Source: Unio delphinus
Lineage: Eukaryota > Mollusca > Bivalvia > Unionida > Unionidae
Assembly: GCA_029339505.1 (NCBI GenBank)
Contig: JAQISU010000210.1
Location: forward strand, 14,394,001-14,458,000
Direction of reading: 5' to 3'
Length of the DNA: 64,000 nt
The translations under genes were made by a program, and so were the position numbers. Under the pieces are notes generated by a model that saw only the letters and a list, made by a program, of their open reading frames with translations, did not search any database and had not been told where the DNA came from. Positions 23,070 through 32,228 of this stretch are shown piece after piece. Numbering within the stretch: position 1 is the first letter of the stretch; each line of letters begins with the position of its first letter.

Positions 23070-24473
23070 TTACATGTTTTCCACTGGGGCATCTACCACT
23101 CTCATTCTTCCACCAACACCTTCAAGTAGCATTGATTTATCACTGAGAATGACAGCAACCGCTCTATAATTATCAATAGCATCAGGCTTGGTTACATTAG
23201 CTCTAAAGTGTATATCAACGACGGACTGTCTTGTTAAATCGAGATGTTCCAGCGAAAAGTAATAGATCGGGTATAAATTCTTAAAGTCGTATTGTGATAT
23301 TTGTAGACCAGTATCGACATTTTGATCACGTGCCATGAACGACAATAATCTATGATACACGCGTGCAATATGATTTTCTGTGTAATCGAGTTGCACATCT
23401 TCGGATGGTTCCTGCTGACCGTTTATTCTCAGTGAGACGTCTTTCACACCTAATGGATCAAATATCATATGGCTGGAGAGTTGATTGCCAACTCGTGTGT
23501 TATCCTGTAGCGCTACAAATATATGACGTGGAGCTGAAACACCTTGTTTTGATGCTAGATTCCACGTGAATAACCCGTTCAGATTTGATTGTTTAACATC
23601 TGTACTCACGGTTAACCAACTTAACAACGACTTTCCTCCTTGGTCCATAAATGATAGTAACCGTTCTTCTGCGGTGATTGCTGGAGTCAACATTGCCATC
23701 CACAATGATATTTTTGTTAAAATAACTTTACCGGCATCAGCATTGGGATTTGCAGCATCTGCTGGAATCCTCCAAATTGGGTCATTATCATCACCCTTTC
23801 GTACAAGCGCTACTGTATGCTTCGCCCCGTAGATAACTTTTCGGACGTTTCTACAGAATCCAAATATGTGATGCAGTGGAATAGCGCATGAAAATGATTT
23901 ACTAGCCCCTTGCAACATTGAAATACGTGTTGCGGCTCCTAGATTGAAATTAACGTCGTTGTTTATAACTACAGCCTCGACATCAGCATCATCATTAGCA
24001 GCACTGACTTTTTTTGGTCGTCTTACAACAAATTGAATTCCTCCAGCGGTATTTTTAACATCTTTTGCAAACATCATAGAAGGTCCTGCTGATCTTGTAT
24101 AATCATCAGAATATCTCGCTAACCCGATTATTGTTGTAGCCACATCAACATCGCGATCTATCGACTCGATTTCTTTTCCATCAATGAGGTATCTTGCACT
24201 CTCAAATAACGCCATAATACCATTATTGACAAAACCGACTTGAGTACCAGCTGGATACGGTGCTCCAGCAGCTGTTACAAGTTTTCCTTCTACTTCGATA
24301 AACGCTTCACAAGGCAAAAAATATTTACTGGTATCATGGACTTGAAGTTCAATTCGCGATCGACTATTTGCGTCTATTGCATGATAAGCGTAATATTGAT
24401 AATCGCGTACAGAATCATCCTTGCCAACTGGGGCGTCTATATCAAACGCCGGATCATGTGATTTTTTGAACAT
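23070..24473 (-). CDS. Major capsid-like protein (probable double jelly roll)
   Basis: A complete 467-residue frame starting MFKKSHDPAFDIDAP. It is beta-rich with conserved blocks YFLPCEAFIEVEGKLV, SCAIPLHHIFGFCRNV, KVIYGAKHTVALVRKGDD and, near the end, YPIYYFSLEHLDLTRQ. The position between protease and core-like genes and the length fit the major capsid protein of Polinton-like or adintovirus-like elements. I infer the double-jelly-roll fold from context, not from a detectable motif. The frame is intact. A relic of its N-terminal region lies at 58,700-59,070. Confidence 0.7.
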   Translation of the reverse strand: MFKKSHDPAFDIDAPVGKDDSVRDYQYYAYHAIDANSRSRIELQVHDTSKYFLPCEAFIEVEGKLVTAAGAPYPAGTQVGFVNNGIMALFESARYLIDGKEIESIDRDVDVATTIIGLARYSDDYTRSAGPSMMFAKDVKNTAGGIQFVVRRPKKVSAANDDADVEAVVINNDVNFNLGAATRISMLQGASKSFSCAIPLHHIFGFCRNVRKVIYGAKHTVALVRKGDDNDPIWRIPADAANPNADAGKVILTKISLWMAMLTPAITAEERLLSFMDQGGKSLLSWLTVSTDVKQSNLNGLFTWNLASKQGVSAPRHIFVALQDNTRVGNQLSSHMIFDPLGVKDVSLRINGQQEPSEDVQLDYTENHIARVYHRLLSFMARDQNVDTGLQISQYDFKNLYPIYYFSLEHLDLTRQSVVDIHFRANVTKPDAIDNYRAVAVILSDKSMLLEGVGGRMRVVDAPVENM

Positions 24474-24519
24474 TTTATTCTATTTATCAGAGTCTAAATC
24501 GTGAAATCATAAACGATTT

Positions 24520-24957
24520 TCATCGACGTAGTTTTTTAAAGCCGCTTCCTGCTATCATATTTGCAATATTGCTTTGGTCGGGAGTTAAAGCCATCGACGC
24601 TAATTTTTCATCTACTGCGTTATTTATAATTCTACTAACACTTGCAGGCATTTCTGCTGTAGATGGCAATGGTACCGGTTTCTTTTTTCGTCTCACCAAT
24701 GATGTTAATTTATTCTTCGCGACTGAAAACGCTTTCCCGGCAAAATCTCCAACAGCACTAATCCCCTTATCACGAATAACATCAATTGCTTTCATTGATA
24801 ATTGTTTAGCTAACTGCATCAATTTTGGAGCCATTCTTGCAAATAACCCCGCAATGGTATTGCCTAAACCATCTCCGTAGTATGCTCTATAAACCGGAAA
24901 CCATGAATTAACTACATAGACGGGGGTTGGTTTATCATGATTGTAGTGTATGATCAT
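24520..24957 (-). CDS. Basic core-like virion protein
   Basis: 145 residues: MIIHYNHDKPTPVYVVNSW, then YYGDGLGNTIAGLFARM, an amphipathic stretch with KLMQLAKQLSMKAIDVIRDKG, and a strongly basic patch (SLVRRKKKP). The glycine-rich turn followed by amphipathic and basic segments resembles the small core or capsid-cement proteins of adenovirus-like genomes; this is an analogy. Relics at 1-350, 42,570-42,830, 44,390-44,575, 59,268-59,570 and 61,080-61,207 make it the most often recovered gene in the window. Confidence 0.6.
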   Translation of the reverse strand: MIIHYNHDKPTPVYVVNSWFPVYRAYYGDGLGNTIAGLFARMAPKLMQLAKQLSMKAIDVIRDKGISAVGDFAGKAFSVAKNKLTSLVRRKKKPVPLPSTAEMPASVSRIINNAVDEKLASMALTPDQSNIANMIAGSGFKKLRR

Positions 24958-24988
24958 TATTTGAAATCAGAAACCATTTTTCAATTGG

Positions 24989-25002
24989 AAACGCTAGCGT
25001 TT
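24989..25002. repeat. Palindrome AAACGCTAGCGTTT, intergenic copy
   Basis: Perfect 14 bp palindrome between the genes ending at 25,007 and starting at 24,957. The same core occurs at 25,206-25,221, 31,511-31,528 and, with one change, at 30,078-30,093. Confidence 0.9.
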
Positions 25003-25006
25003 TTAT

Positions 25007-25876
25007 TTAATCACTATGATACCCACCTTCCGCTAACTCGCCAATGAAATCTCGATATATTTTGATATCCATGATACCGCCTTGAAATATCCGTCTACAG
25101 ATATCAGCTGCTTCATTAATTATTTCCGGTGAGTTATTTCCGGCTCGGAACCCTCCTACAAGAACCTCTAATCGTGATATATCACTGAGAACACTACCAG
25201 GACATGAAACGCTAGCGTTTCCAACTAGACCACTCCCCGATAATTTCTTCTCATCGTATGGCCGTCTTATTTGGAGTTGAAATTTTCTCTTGAAGTCTCT
25301 GTATTCCTTCATCCTTCTATCTAAACTCCCAGTATTTATTTCATACACTATATCAGCCCATTCATTATGTGACATTCTATAATCCGAATAATTGTCCGTG
25401 AAAAACTTCTCTTGTGAATCATAGCTGTTAGCAGCGAATTCACCTAAATTGTCTATATCCTCGTTGAGAATTTGTTGTTTAGCGCTCTCGGTAAATATAA
25501 TTGATTTAGGTAGTCCACTAACTAGTTCTTCCTGAAATCCTTTAAATTTTCGTTTCGAAGCGGTTGATATATCCTGAGGAAGTGATTGCAAGGATTTTTT
25601 TGTTTGTTTAGTTCTTTTTGCTATTTTTTCTAACACAGGAATAAGACCCTCTTCTTTTCTTTTACCGTCAGGATCATCTCCCAGTATAGCACGCTCTATC
25701 TCCTTCGTTGCTGTGGTTACTGGTTTAAACAATTCTTCAGATCCCGCAGCAAAATCAGTCTGAAGACTCTGTCGTTGTTGTAGTTTATTCCGTACAGAGT
25801 CACGAATTGGTACAAATCTCTTAATTGCATCCAGTCGTTCACGAGTCAATCGGGTTGTTAATGCTTCATTGACCAT
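25007..25876 (-). CDS. 289-residue coiled-coil virion protein
   Basis: An open frame starting MVNEALTTRLTRERLDAI. Residues 1-130 are highly charged and helical (KRTKQTKKSLQSLP). The centre contains NLGEFAANSYDSQEKFF. The last 70 residues carry VLSDISRLEVLVGGFRAGNN and EAADICRRIFQGGIM, conserved in all relics. A five-codon GNASV insertion encoded by a palindrome (25,206-25,221) is absent from the homologue in C at about 42,255. Its constant place beside core-like and major capsid genes suggests a structural or scaffolding protein. Not a named family that I can confirm. Confidence 0.6.
   Translation of the reverse strand: MVNEALTTRLTRERLDAIKRFVPIRDSVRNKLQQRQSLQTDFAAGSEELFKPVTTATKEIERAILGDDPDGKRKEEGLIPVLEKIAKRTKQTKKSLQSLPQDISTASKRKFKGFQEELVSGLPKSIIFTESAKQQILNEDIDNLGEFAANSYDSQEKFFTDNYSDYRMSHNEWADIVYEINTGSLDRRMKEYRDFKRKFQLQIRRPYDEKKLSGSGLVGNASVSCPGSVLSDISRLEVLVGGFRAGNNSPEIINEAADICRRIFQGGIMDIKIYRDFIGELAEGGYHSD
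25206..25221. repeat. Palindrome GAAACGCTAGCGTTTC inside a coding sequence
   Basis: Perfect 16 bp palindrome within the 289-residue gene, reading GNASVS. The C element homologue goes straight from SGSGLI to SCPG, so A has an extra 15 nt at exactly this point and keeps its frame. Confidence 0.9.
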
Positions 25877-25879
25877 TAT

Positions 25880-26046
25880 TTAAAATCAGAAACAATTTTT
25901 CAATTGCAAAACAATTTTTCAATCCCGACCTAACACCATCGATTTTTGACATCCCTTGAGGGTCGGCTAAAAAAAATGATTAATGGTCGGGCAATCAAAT
26001 AATGATAAATAGTCGGTCAATCAAATAATGATAAATGGTCGGTCAA
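25880..26046. repeat. Intergenic tandem repeats, about 26 bp
   Basis: Three near-copies of AATGATAAATGGTCGGTC with the linker AATCAAAT lie at 25,970-26,046, preceded by AACAATTTTTCAATT twice. It is the longest gap in the leftward gene block and may act as promoter or terminator; the sequence does not decide. Confidence 0.7.
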
Positions 26047-26448
26047 TCAAAATTGTTCATTTTCTAAAATTAACGCTCGTAGGTTTCTAACTTTAGAATT
26101 AACCTCCTTTTTCAATTCGTATTCGTACCCCAATTCTTTTCGTATTCGTTCTACGATGGTATACAACGGAGCGAACACACTTACGTCACTGGAAAATGCG
26201 AGAGAGTCCTTAATAGAATTCTGAATTTTTTTGATGAGCGCATACTTCTTTGGTAGCATATATTTATTGTTGTTAACTCCGTATTCTATATCCTGAAAAT
26301 CAGACATGATTTGATCAGGATTTAACCCATCTGATAGTTCAATATCCCAACTTTTCAATTTTGAAATCTCGGATAAAATGCTATTCATGTTTTCAGAATT
26401 CATTATTCTATAACAATTATATATTTCTAAATGAAAAATATGACGCAT
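26047..26448 (-). CDS. Small helical protein of unknown function
   Basis: The frame is 133 residues; the more likely start is MNSENMNSILSEI at about 26,403, giving ~118 residues. It is predominantly helical and charged, with KKYALIKKIQNSIKDSLAF and YTIVERIRKELGYEYELKKEV. A protein of similar size and pattern occupies the same slot in C (39,926-40,270). It overlaps the HNH gene end by one base. Function unknown. Confidence 0.5.
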   Translation of the reverse strand: MRHIFHLEIYNCYRIMNSENMNSILSEISKLKSWDIELSDGLNPDQIMSDFQDIEYGVNNNKYMLPKKYALIKKIQNSIKDSLAFSSDVSVFAPLYTIVERIRKELGYEYELKKEVNSKVRNLRALILENEQF

Positions 26449-26951
26449 CAGATATAGCTAAATTTAATTTTCTGTCCGCGATTTTTTGAAAACGCAGATC
26501 GATAAATTCCCTCGGCAACAAATCGTACTGAGGCTCTACAAATATCGAAGTACCCACTGGCTTCATATATCGATTGAAATATTTTTTCTTCGTTAGTTGT
26601 TGTATTCAAAGATTTTACTGGTCTCGCTTTTTTTGAGCATTTTCCAGTCCCACCTCGTTTGGAATTTTCACTCTGTGTGATAGCTTGCAGATTCGATAAA
26701 AAATTGTTCTTCGGATTAGAATCCTTGTGATCGATAACAAAATCATCCTCGATCAATCCATTGAAACATTCAAACACGAAACGATGATTGTAATAAGTTT
26801 TCGTTTCTTTTCCCTCCCTAACAGTAAACCTCAAATACCCTTGATTATTCACAACACCAACTGATTTCTTCAGTCTGCGGTTTCTTACAACACCATCACT
26901 AGATGCTTCATAATTTGTGATCACAGGGTGTTGTCTGAATTCTTGGTTCAT
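26448..26951 (-). CDS. HNH endonuclease (NUMOD4-type homing-like)
   Basis: 167 residues. The N-terminus (VITNYEASSDGVVRNRR) looks like the short DNA-binding beta-motif found in phage-type HNH homing nucleases. The HNH core follows: YYNHRFVFECFNG, VIDHKDSNPKNNFLSNLQAI, then QSENSKRG. The C-terminal helix-turn-helix-like segment (IYEASGYFDICRASVRFVAEG) is typical of NUMOD1/IENR-type DNA binding. It may be a parasite of the element or help its replication. Broken relatives in the same position are at 38,880-39,300 in C and 55,830-56,280 in G. Confidence 0.8.
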   Translation of the reverse strand: MNQEFRQHPVITNYEASSDGVVRNRRLKKSVGVVNNQGYLRFTVREGKETKTYYNHRFVFECFNGLIEDDFVIDHKDSNPKNNFLSNLQAITQSENSKRGGTGKCSKKARPVKSLNTTTNEEKIFQSIYEASGYFDICRASVRFVAEGIYRSAFSKNRGQKIKFSYI

Positions 26952-26965
26952 TCGTATACATAATA

Positions 26966-27394
26966 CTATTGTTTGTCTAATTCATTGTTTGGTTTAATGA
27001 TAAATTTTTCAATGTAGTCTTGAGGAGTTCTTATGATTTTATCCCTGACTCTGTCAAGGATACTGACTTTATCAGTGTCAGCGTCAGGGACTTTGTCAGC
27101 GTCAGGGACTTTGTCAGCGTCAGGGTCAAAATTTCTGATTGATTGTCCATTTTTTATTCTTTTATCATAATATCGCTTCAACTCCCTGTATCGCTTACCA
27201 CCGCAATTTAGACACAACTGAGATTTTCCTTTGACCCCAACTCCACATAGAATACAGGGTAACGGACCAAGGCTTCCACGTCGAAAGCTTTGCATATGAT
27301 ACCCACAGAACTCATTTCTGCATGATTTGTTACACGGGGTTATTGATCCAATCATAAGCCACTTGCAGTGATTCATTATATAAAAATCTTTCAT
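26966..27394 (-). CDS. Cysteine-rich zinc-binding protein
   Basis: 142 residues; the second ATG (MNHCKWLMIG) is an equally good start. Cysteine pairs appear in CNKSCRNEFCGYHMQ, LPCILCGVGVKGKSQLC and LNCGGKRY, enough for two zinc sites. A short DADKVP repeat (three units from an 18 bp tandem duplication at about 27,072-27,125) interrupts the tail, which ends with a conserved RTPQDYIEKF. Relatives lie at 38,225-38,510 and 55,540-55,740, always between polB and the HNH gene. Probably nucleic-acid binding. It is divergent from polB with about 25 bp between start codons. Confidence 0.6.
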   Translation of the reverse strand: MKDFYIMNHCKWLMIGSITPCNKSCRNEFCGYHMQSFRRGSLGPLPCILCGVGVKGKSQLCLNCGGKRYRELKRYYDKRIKNGQSIRNFDPDADKVPDADKVPDADTDKVSILDRVRDKIIRTPQDYIEKFIIKPNNELDKQ

Positions 27395-27418
27395 TTAAAT
27401 GCTTGTTTTAATTATAGC
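27373..27418. promoter_or_regulatory. Divergent start region between the two main transcription units of A
   Basis: Only about 25-45 bp separate the leftward zinc-binding protein start from the rightward polB ATG at 27,419. It is AT-rich and includes TTATATAAAA, which can serve as a TATA-like element on either strand. Both long gene blocks of A start here, so it is the natural place for a bidirectional promoter (inference). Confidence 0.4.
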
Positions 27419-27472
27419 ATGAATGAATTAAGGAAAACGCCTTCGAAAAATGCTGAATTCAATGCTGATAAG

Positions 27473-27850
27473 GAGTTTAAGAGATTATTAAAAATCAATC
27501 CTAGATTTAATCTCGATAAACCCAAAAAACGTCCAAGAGACGGAAACATGAAAGAGTTTAAGAGATTATTGAAAATCAATCCTAGATTTAATCTCGATAA
27601 ACCCAAAAAACGTCCAAGAGACGGAAACATGAAAGAGTTTAAGAGATTATTAAAAATTAGTCCTAGATTTAATCTCGATAAACCAAAAAAACGTAACAAG
27701 AGATTATTGAAAATCAATCCTAAATTTAATCTCGATAAACCCAAAAAACGTCCAGTTGACGGAAATATGAAAGAGTTTAGGAGATTATTGAAAATCAATC
27801 CTAAATTTAATCTCGATAAACCAAAAAAAACGTCCAAGAAATTACCCTGG
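27473..27850 (+). repeat. Five in-frame 81 bp tandem repeats at the start of polB
   Basis: Unit 1 is 27,473-27,553 and unit 2 is 27,554-27,634, almost identical; three more diverged or shortened units follow. Each encodes a 27-residue block with RLLKINPRFNLDKPKKR. The C element has only one such block (about 38,120-38,160), so the array is an expansion in A. Confidence 0.92.
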
Positions 27851-30077
27851 AAAGATGCTCAATTCAATCTCGATATGGTTTCTAATACACCAAAGAATAC
27901 AATTCTTGATAAAGCCATGATTAGTAAAATCAGAGATTGTTTTAATGAATTTAAGCGTGATGGAGCATCTTATTGTTGGTCAACATTTCGAATTGATGGT
28001 GTTGTTGACGCTACCATGAATGATGAAAAAGCAGCAGTGATAATTTCACGTGTTGGGGAAAAACGGTATTTTTTCCGATTCAAATTCATTATCGAAGTCG
28101 ATGGCAAATGGATTATTAAGGATAAATTTGAACCAATCCTCAAGAATAAAAAAGCTGTCATTGTGAGTAGAGATTCCAAACCAGGGATTCTAACCGGCAT
28201 TGATAAACTATACTACGAAAGATCTTATCCCGTAACAGCAATGGTTTATGGGATATATCCGTTAAATGATAAACCCGATATCGCAAAACTAGCTCCTATG
28301 AAATATTCGTCAGGGCTTAATTGTGTAGCAGAATGAATAATATAACACTTCACAAATGCATCCCGAGGAAATAAACTAACTGTTCTGCGACGTAGGAAAA
28401 TAACCGAGTGGGAACTGACAGTGAAACAGCATGGTGCAAAAATTTCTGATATAGCTAAATTAGAAACATCATTACGATTCCCAATAACCGTTATGACGAT
28501 AACCGGAGAGGTTTTATACGAACCGAAATATAACAAAAATGGAGCGCCAATACAGATTATTGATCATAACAAACACGCGTGGACACCTGCGGTAACAATA
28601 TTTCCACGAGAACGAACCGTGAAATATATCCCTAAGGAGTTCGTCGGGGATGTTTTCTATGAAGAGAAATTATTCGATGCTATTCATGCGTTGTGTAAGG
28701 ATGATCCTGTGTCAGTGTGGTTACTTAGAAGTGATGAAGAATTCGATCAATTTGTAAAACCAAATGGTGAATTATATCGCGTTGAAGAATTAGATAACAG
28801 AATGAGAAAAATCGCTAGTGATTTTTCACCGGAGAATTCCCATGAAAAACTACTCACGGATAGTTTTACTATTCCATCAGTGGTAGCTCACTTCGCAAGA
28901 GAAAAAAACTCATGGCGTCCAACACGAAATGATTTTCTCGAGGATGTTAAATTGAGTTGCGTCGAATTTGGTCATGGAGGACTGTGGAATACGAAATACT
29001 CACGTGATGGTATGATTTCAATTGATATATCCGCGTGTTATCCCGGAAGTTTTCTCGGGTATGGGGAATGCGCTGAGTACTTCAAACGATTTGGACACCC
29101 CACGCATGAAATGACTCGTGTTGCGATTCATGGACCATTGCCTGATTTTGATTTAACCGGATTCGCTCGTGTGATATCATTTGAATTAGCTACAGGGTTA
29201 CATCCGTGTAGTTATGTTTGGCTCGGTAGACACCTATCTGAAAAACACTGAATGCCAATAGTGCTATTGAGATATATGATTGATTGTGGTATGCTAATAT
29301 CGTTGATTTTTTCCGAGGCTATTATATGCTATCGAGCTCAGAAAGAAGTTTGGCTACCACAACCCGATCTAGATCGTATAATCAGCGAACTACGAAAACA
29401 GTTTCCAGATTTTAGTGAAGAAGAAATCATAAATTGGTCTAAGAAGTTATTTGAAATTAAAAAAGAACAAGCAAAAGATCTCGGAAGAAGAATAATCGGT
29501 AAATTTACCCAGGGTGGACGATACGACAACGCAAAATACTCTTCGCGGTTGATCATAGATGTCGCTGAATACGATTTTATTGTAGCGGATTTAATGAAAC
29601 AGGGAAAACTTGTATCCCGTAAGGATGCTTTTCTATCCAATGGTGAGAAATTAGGTACGGTTGTTACCTACTGTGATGGATATAATTCCCAGTACACACA
29701 TTTGAGAAGTTCAATGCTAGCCTATGCTTCTATTAATCTATTTTCGATGATAAATAGATTTCCTAATACCGCGGTTAGAGTGGCTACTGATTCGATGTAT
29801 ATACACAATAAGTAAAAATCAGCTGTAGCGGCATTCACAGATCCCGAAGAAAATTGGGGGAGTTGGCGATTTAAAAAGGAGATGCTACATGAGTATTGTG
29901 AATCCGCAGACGTTGCCATGGATGATAAATATCTTTGTTGTAACCGTATTGAAATTCAATCAGAATTTTCTAATGCACCACCGGTATCTGATCCAGTATG
30001 TAGATATAAGACAGTTTATTTAAACGGTTGTGGTGGGTCAGGAAAGACAACTCGTGCAATTGAATTATTTCGTCGTG

Positions 30078-30093
30078 GAAACGCTAGCATTTC
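30078..30093. repeat. Imperfect palindrome GAAACGCTAGCATTTC in the helicase
   Basis: One base away from the perfect 16-mer at 25,206. It encodes GNASIS between the Walker A helix and the next strand; the C homologue has unrelated residues (KSCGCSHIN) at this point. Confidence 0.8.
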
Positions 30094-31047
30094 TAACATA
30101 ATTGTGCTAACACCGACTCACAGACTCGCCAGAGAGATGATACAACGAGGGGTAAATGCTTGCACTTATCACAGTTTTTTTCGATGGAAGGGTGACAAAT
30201 GGACTCCTGAGCGTATGGGTGAGAAATTCATTCCTGAAATCATAATTTGGGATGAAATATGCACAGTGTCATTAGATGTATTAAAAACATTTCTTGAGTG
30301 GTTGTTAAACAAAAACACAAAAGTCGTCATGTGCGGTGATCAAGGCCAACCACCACCATTTGTCGGTGCATCTCCACATGAATGGCTAAAGGGTTTTGTA
30401 GACTACTATGAAGAAATCACCACTGATTATAGATCACTTGATGAACGATTACGCGAGTTCAAAGCGCTAATTAGATTACAACCGGATAGAATCCAATGCG
30501 AAATAGCGCGTGAAGTGATTTCAGAAACCCCAATGAATGATTTCTGGGAAGCGTGGAGACCAAACGATTTGATCATTGCAAGTAGAAAAATAGTCAGGGA
30601 TACACTTCAGATTAAGTTATTTGAATTGCATAAAGAAAAATTTGCAACGCTTCCAGTACCCCTTTGTTATAGGCCATCGGATACACGAAAACAGAATATT
30701 GAAGTTGATATTCCAGGACAGAGTGAAAAACAAATTCTTGTATTAAATGATATTGTGCTGGTTGATATCAGCGTCGTTGAAGATGCATTGCGTGCTAATA
30801 AATCCCCGTGGACGCTAAGATACGCAGCGACGATACATTCTTCACAGGGATTGACTATATCGGATACAATTGTTTGGATGGTAGATAATCGCATCGAATG
30901 GTCAAATTTAGTCTATCTCGCAGTATCCAGAGTACGAAAAATAAATCAACTTCGGAGAGTTGTTTTCGATGATAATGACACCACAATAAGTGATATTGAT
31001 GTTAGCATCATTAATAAAAAAATCTCCGGTTACAAACAACAGGACAA

Positions 31048-31269
31048 AAAAAACAACGAGAATTTGATATTGATGCTGAACTAATAATCACTTTGAAGAA
31101 ACAACAGAATAATCACTGCGCGAGTTGCAATTGTATAATGCGTTGGCAGTATTCGGATAAGGATCCTCGCCAATTCACCGTAGACAGAAAAAATAACAAT
31201 CTCGGTCATGTCAGAAACAATGTGATGTTTACTTGTCTTGAGTGCAATAGACGCAACGGTGCTAGTTAA
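31048..31269 (+). CDS. HNH domain in the -1 frame after the helicase
   Basis: From an in-phase A_AAA_AAC heptamer at 31,048-31,054 the -1 frame stays open for 71 codons to TAA at 31,267-31,269. It encodes CASCNCIMRW, then QFTVDRKNNNLGHVRNNV and CLECNRR: paired CxxC zinc ligands around an HNH-like core. It has no useful ATG of its own. The zero frame stops at 31,084. The end overlaps the convergent integrase stop by three bases, consistent with tight gene packing. It is probably the natural C-terminus of the polB-helicase protein, reached by frameshifting or separated by a mutation. Confidence 0.7.
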   Translation, partial: KKQREFDIDAELIITLKKQQNNHCASCNCIMRWQYSDKDPRQFTVDRKNNNLGHVRNNVMFTCLECNRRNGAS

Positions 31270-32224
31270 GACCATGCGGTGGCAATTGAGTATCCTCGGG
31301 AATCACTTGTAGTTGTTGTCGAGTAAAACCCCGCTGAGGGGCAGTTGAATCCAGTTTATAGACTGGAGGTCTACCAGTTGATCGTGTTATACTAGATATC
31401 TTATGCGTAGTGACGCTCCAAATAGGATCAGTAGCCCTTTTTCTACCCCCTTCAAGCTCTCCTGGTTCGTATAAGTACCTCACAATGACACTACTACCAA
31501 GAATTGGTTGAGAAACGCTAGCGTTTCTAGGGAAATCTTTTTGTGGTTGTACGGGTATTGACTTCTTTTTAATCGCGTTGATAGGTTTCATGTTGATTGT
31601 TCTAGTAATCTCGTTATTCAGTGCAGTAATCACAGATGGTAATCTTTTAACCCATTCACTGGATCGCTTTTCTTGAATGAATTCTTTTGCGTATTGATAT
31701 CCAAATAACCGCTCAGCAATCGTCCGATTAAATCGTTCTACAATGGCCTGATCGCGATGTAGCGCAGTATGCCCTCGTCGTATGGTGACATTATGATGTT
31801 TCATTGTAGATAACACTACACCCTGAAATTCCTTGCCAGGATCAACCTGCAATAGATTTGGCCAGTGCAGAGGACCCCTTCGATAAATCCTCTCAAATGC
31901 AGAAGCGACTTCAGTGGCTGATTTTGTTTTTAACGGTTCTGCTTCTTTGTATCGACTTGCAATATCAACTACGGTTAACGCATATTTGTAACCACGATCA
32001 TGTGGCAGAAATAATATATCAGCCTGATGAACTTCATTAGGAGCGGTCACATCAAAATGCGAGAATTGAATTTGTTTAGGCGGTGGTAGATAAATTTGCC
32101 ATAGTGCCTGTTTGGATAACCAATGAGCCGCAGTGGTTTTTTTCACTTTTGCAGCTCTAGCGAGTTAATTGATTGCAGCGTTACCCCTCCAGTATCCTCT
32201 TGGGGAATAATAAATAGATTCCAT
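31262..32224 (-). pseudogene. rve-family (DDE) integrase with a stop at codon 20
   Basis: A 320-codon gene starting MESIYYSPRGYWRG, with TAA at 32,165-32,167 where B has a lysine codon. The rest is open. The catalytic triad is visible: VHQADILFL (Asp), QVDPGKEFQG (Asp) and IVERFNRTI (Glu). A C-terminal SH3-like segment (SSVIVRYLYEPGELEGG) follows. The family inserts Polintons using the TIRs and, in this window, leaves 5 bp duplications. A palindrome (31,511-31,528) encodes NASVS in the C-terminal part. Translation from a downstream codon would skip only the N-terminal zinc region, so residual activity is not excluded. Confidence 0.88.
31511..31528. repeat. Palindrome AGAAACGCTAGCGTTTCT in the integrase
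   Basis: Perfect 18 bp palindrome, in frame, encoding RNASVS in the region after the catalytic core. It is the longest of the four copies in A. Element B has lost this part of the gene, so whether it is an insertion cannot be tested within the window. Confidence 0.9.
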
Positions 32225-32228
32225 GTTG

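Larger units (their letters stand above)
27419..31084 (+). pseudogene. Protein-primed-type DNA polymerase B fused to SF1 helicase, four in-frame stops
   Basis: One reading frame of about 1,220 codons interrupted by stops at 28,334-28,336, 28,343-28,345, 29,249-29,251 and 29,813-29,815, with no frame change. Codons 18-145 are five ~27-residue lysine-rich repeats. The polymerase part keeps ISIDISACYPGS (motif A), YTHLRSSMLAYASINL (motif B region) and RVATDSMYI (motif C). The helicase part keeps GCGGSGKTT, IIIWDEIC, CGDQGQPPP, TIHSSQGLT and YLAVSRV. The C homologue has sense codons at the stop positions, so these are mutations. The frame continues at -1 into an HNH domain. In Polintons polB replicates the element. 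Confidence 0.85.

Noticed and set aside
23363..24880. Plus-strand frames opposite the major capsid and core-like genes
   Set aside because: Antisense shadows of conserved minus-strand genes; no motif.
27412..27837. 141-codon antisense frame with a repeated LGLSRLNLGLIFNNLL
   Set aside because: It is the mirror of the polB N-terminal repeats; the sense strand has the conserved gene.
28334..29815. Alternative genetic code as explanation for in-frame stops in polB
   Set aside because: Both TGA and TAA occur, the C relic has Arg, Glu and Trp codons at those places, and other genes in A use TGA/TAA/TAG as normal stops.
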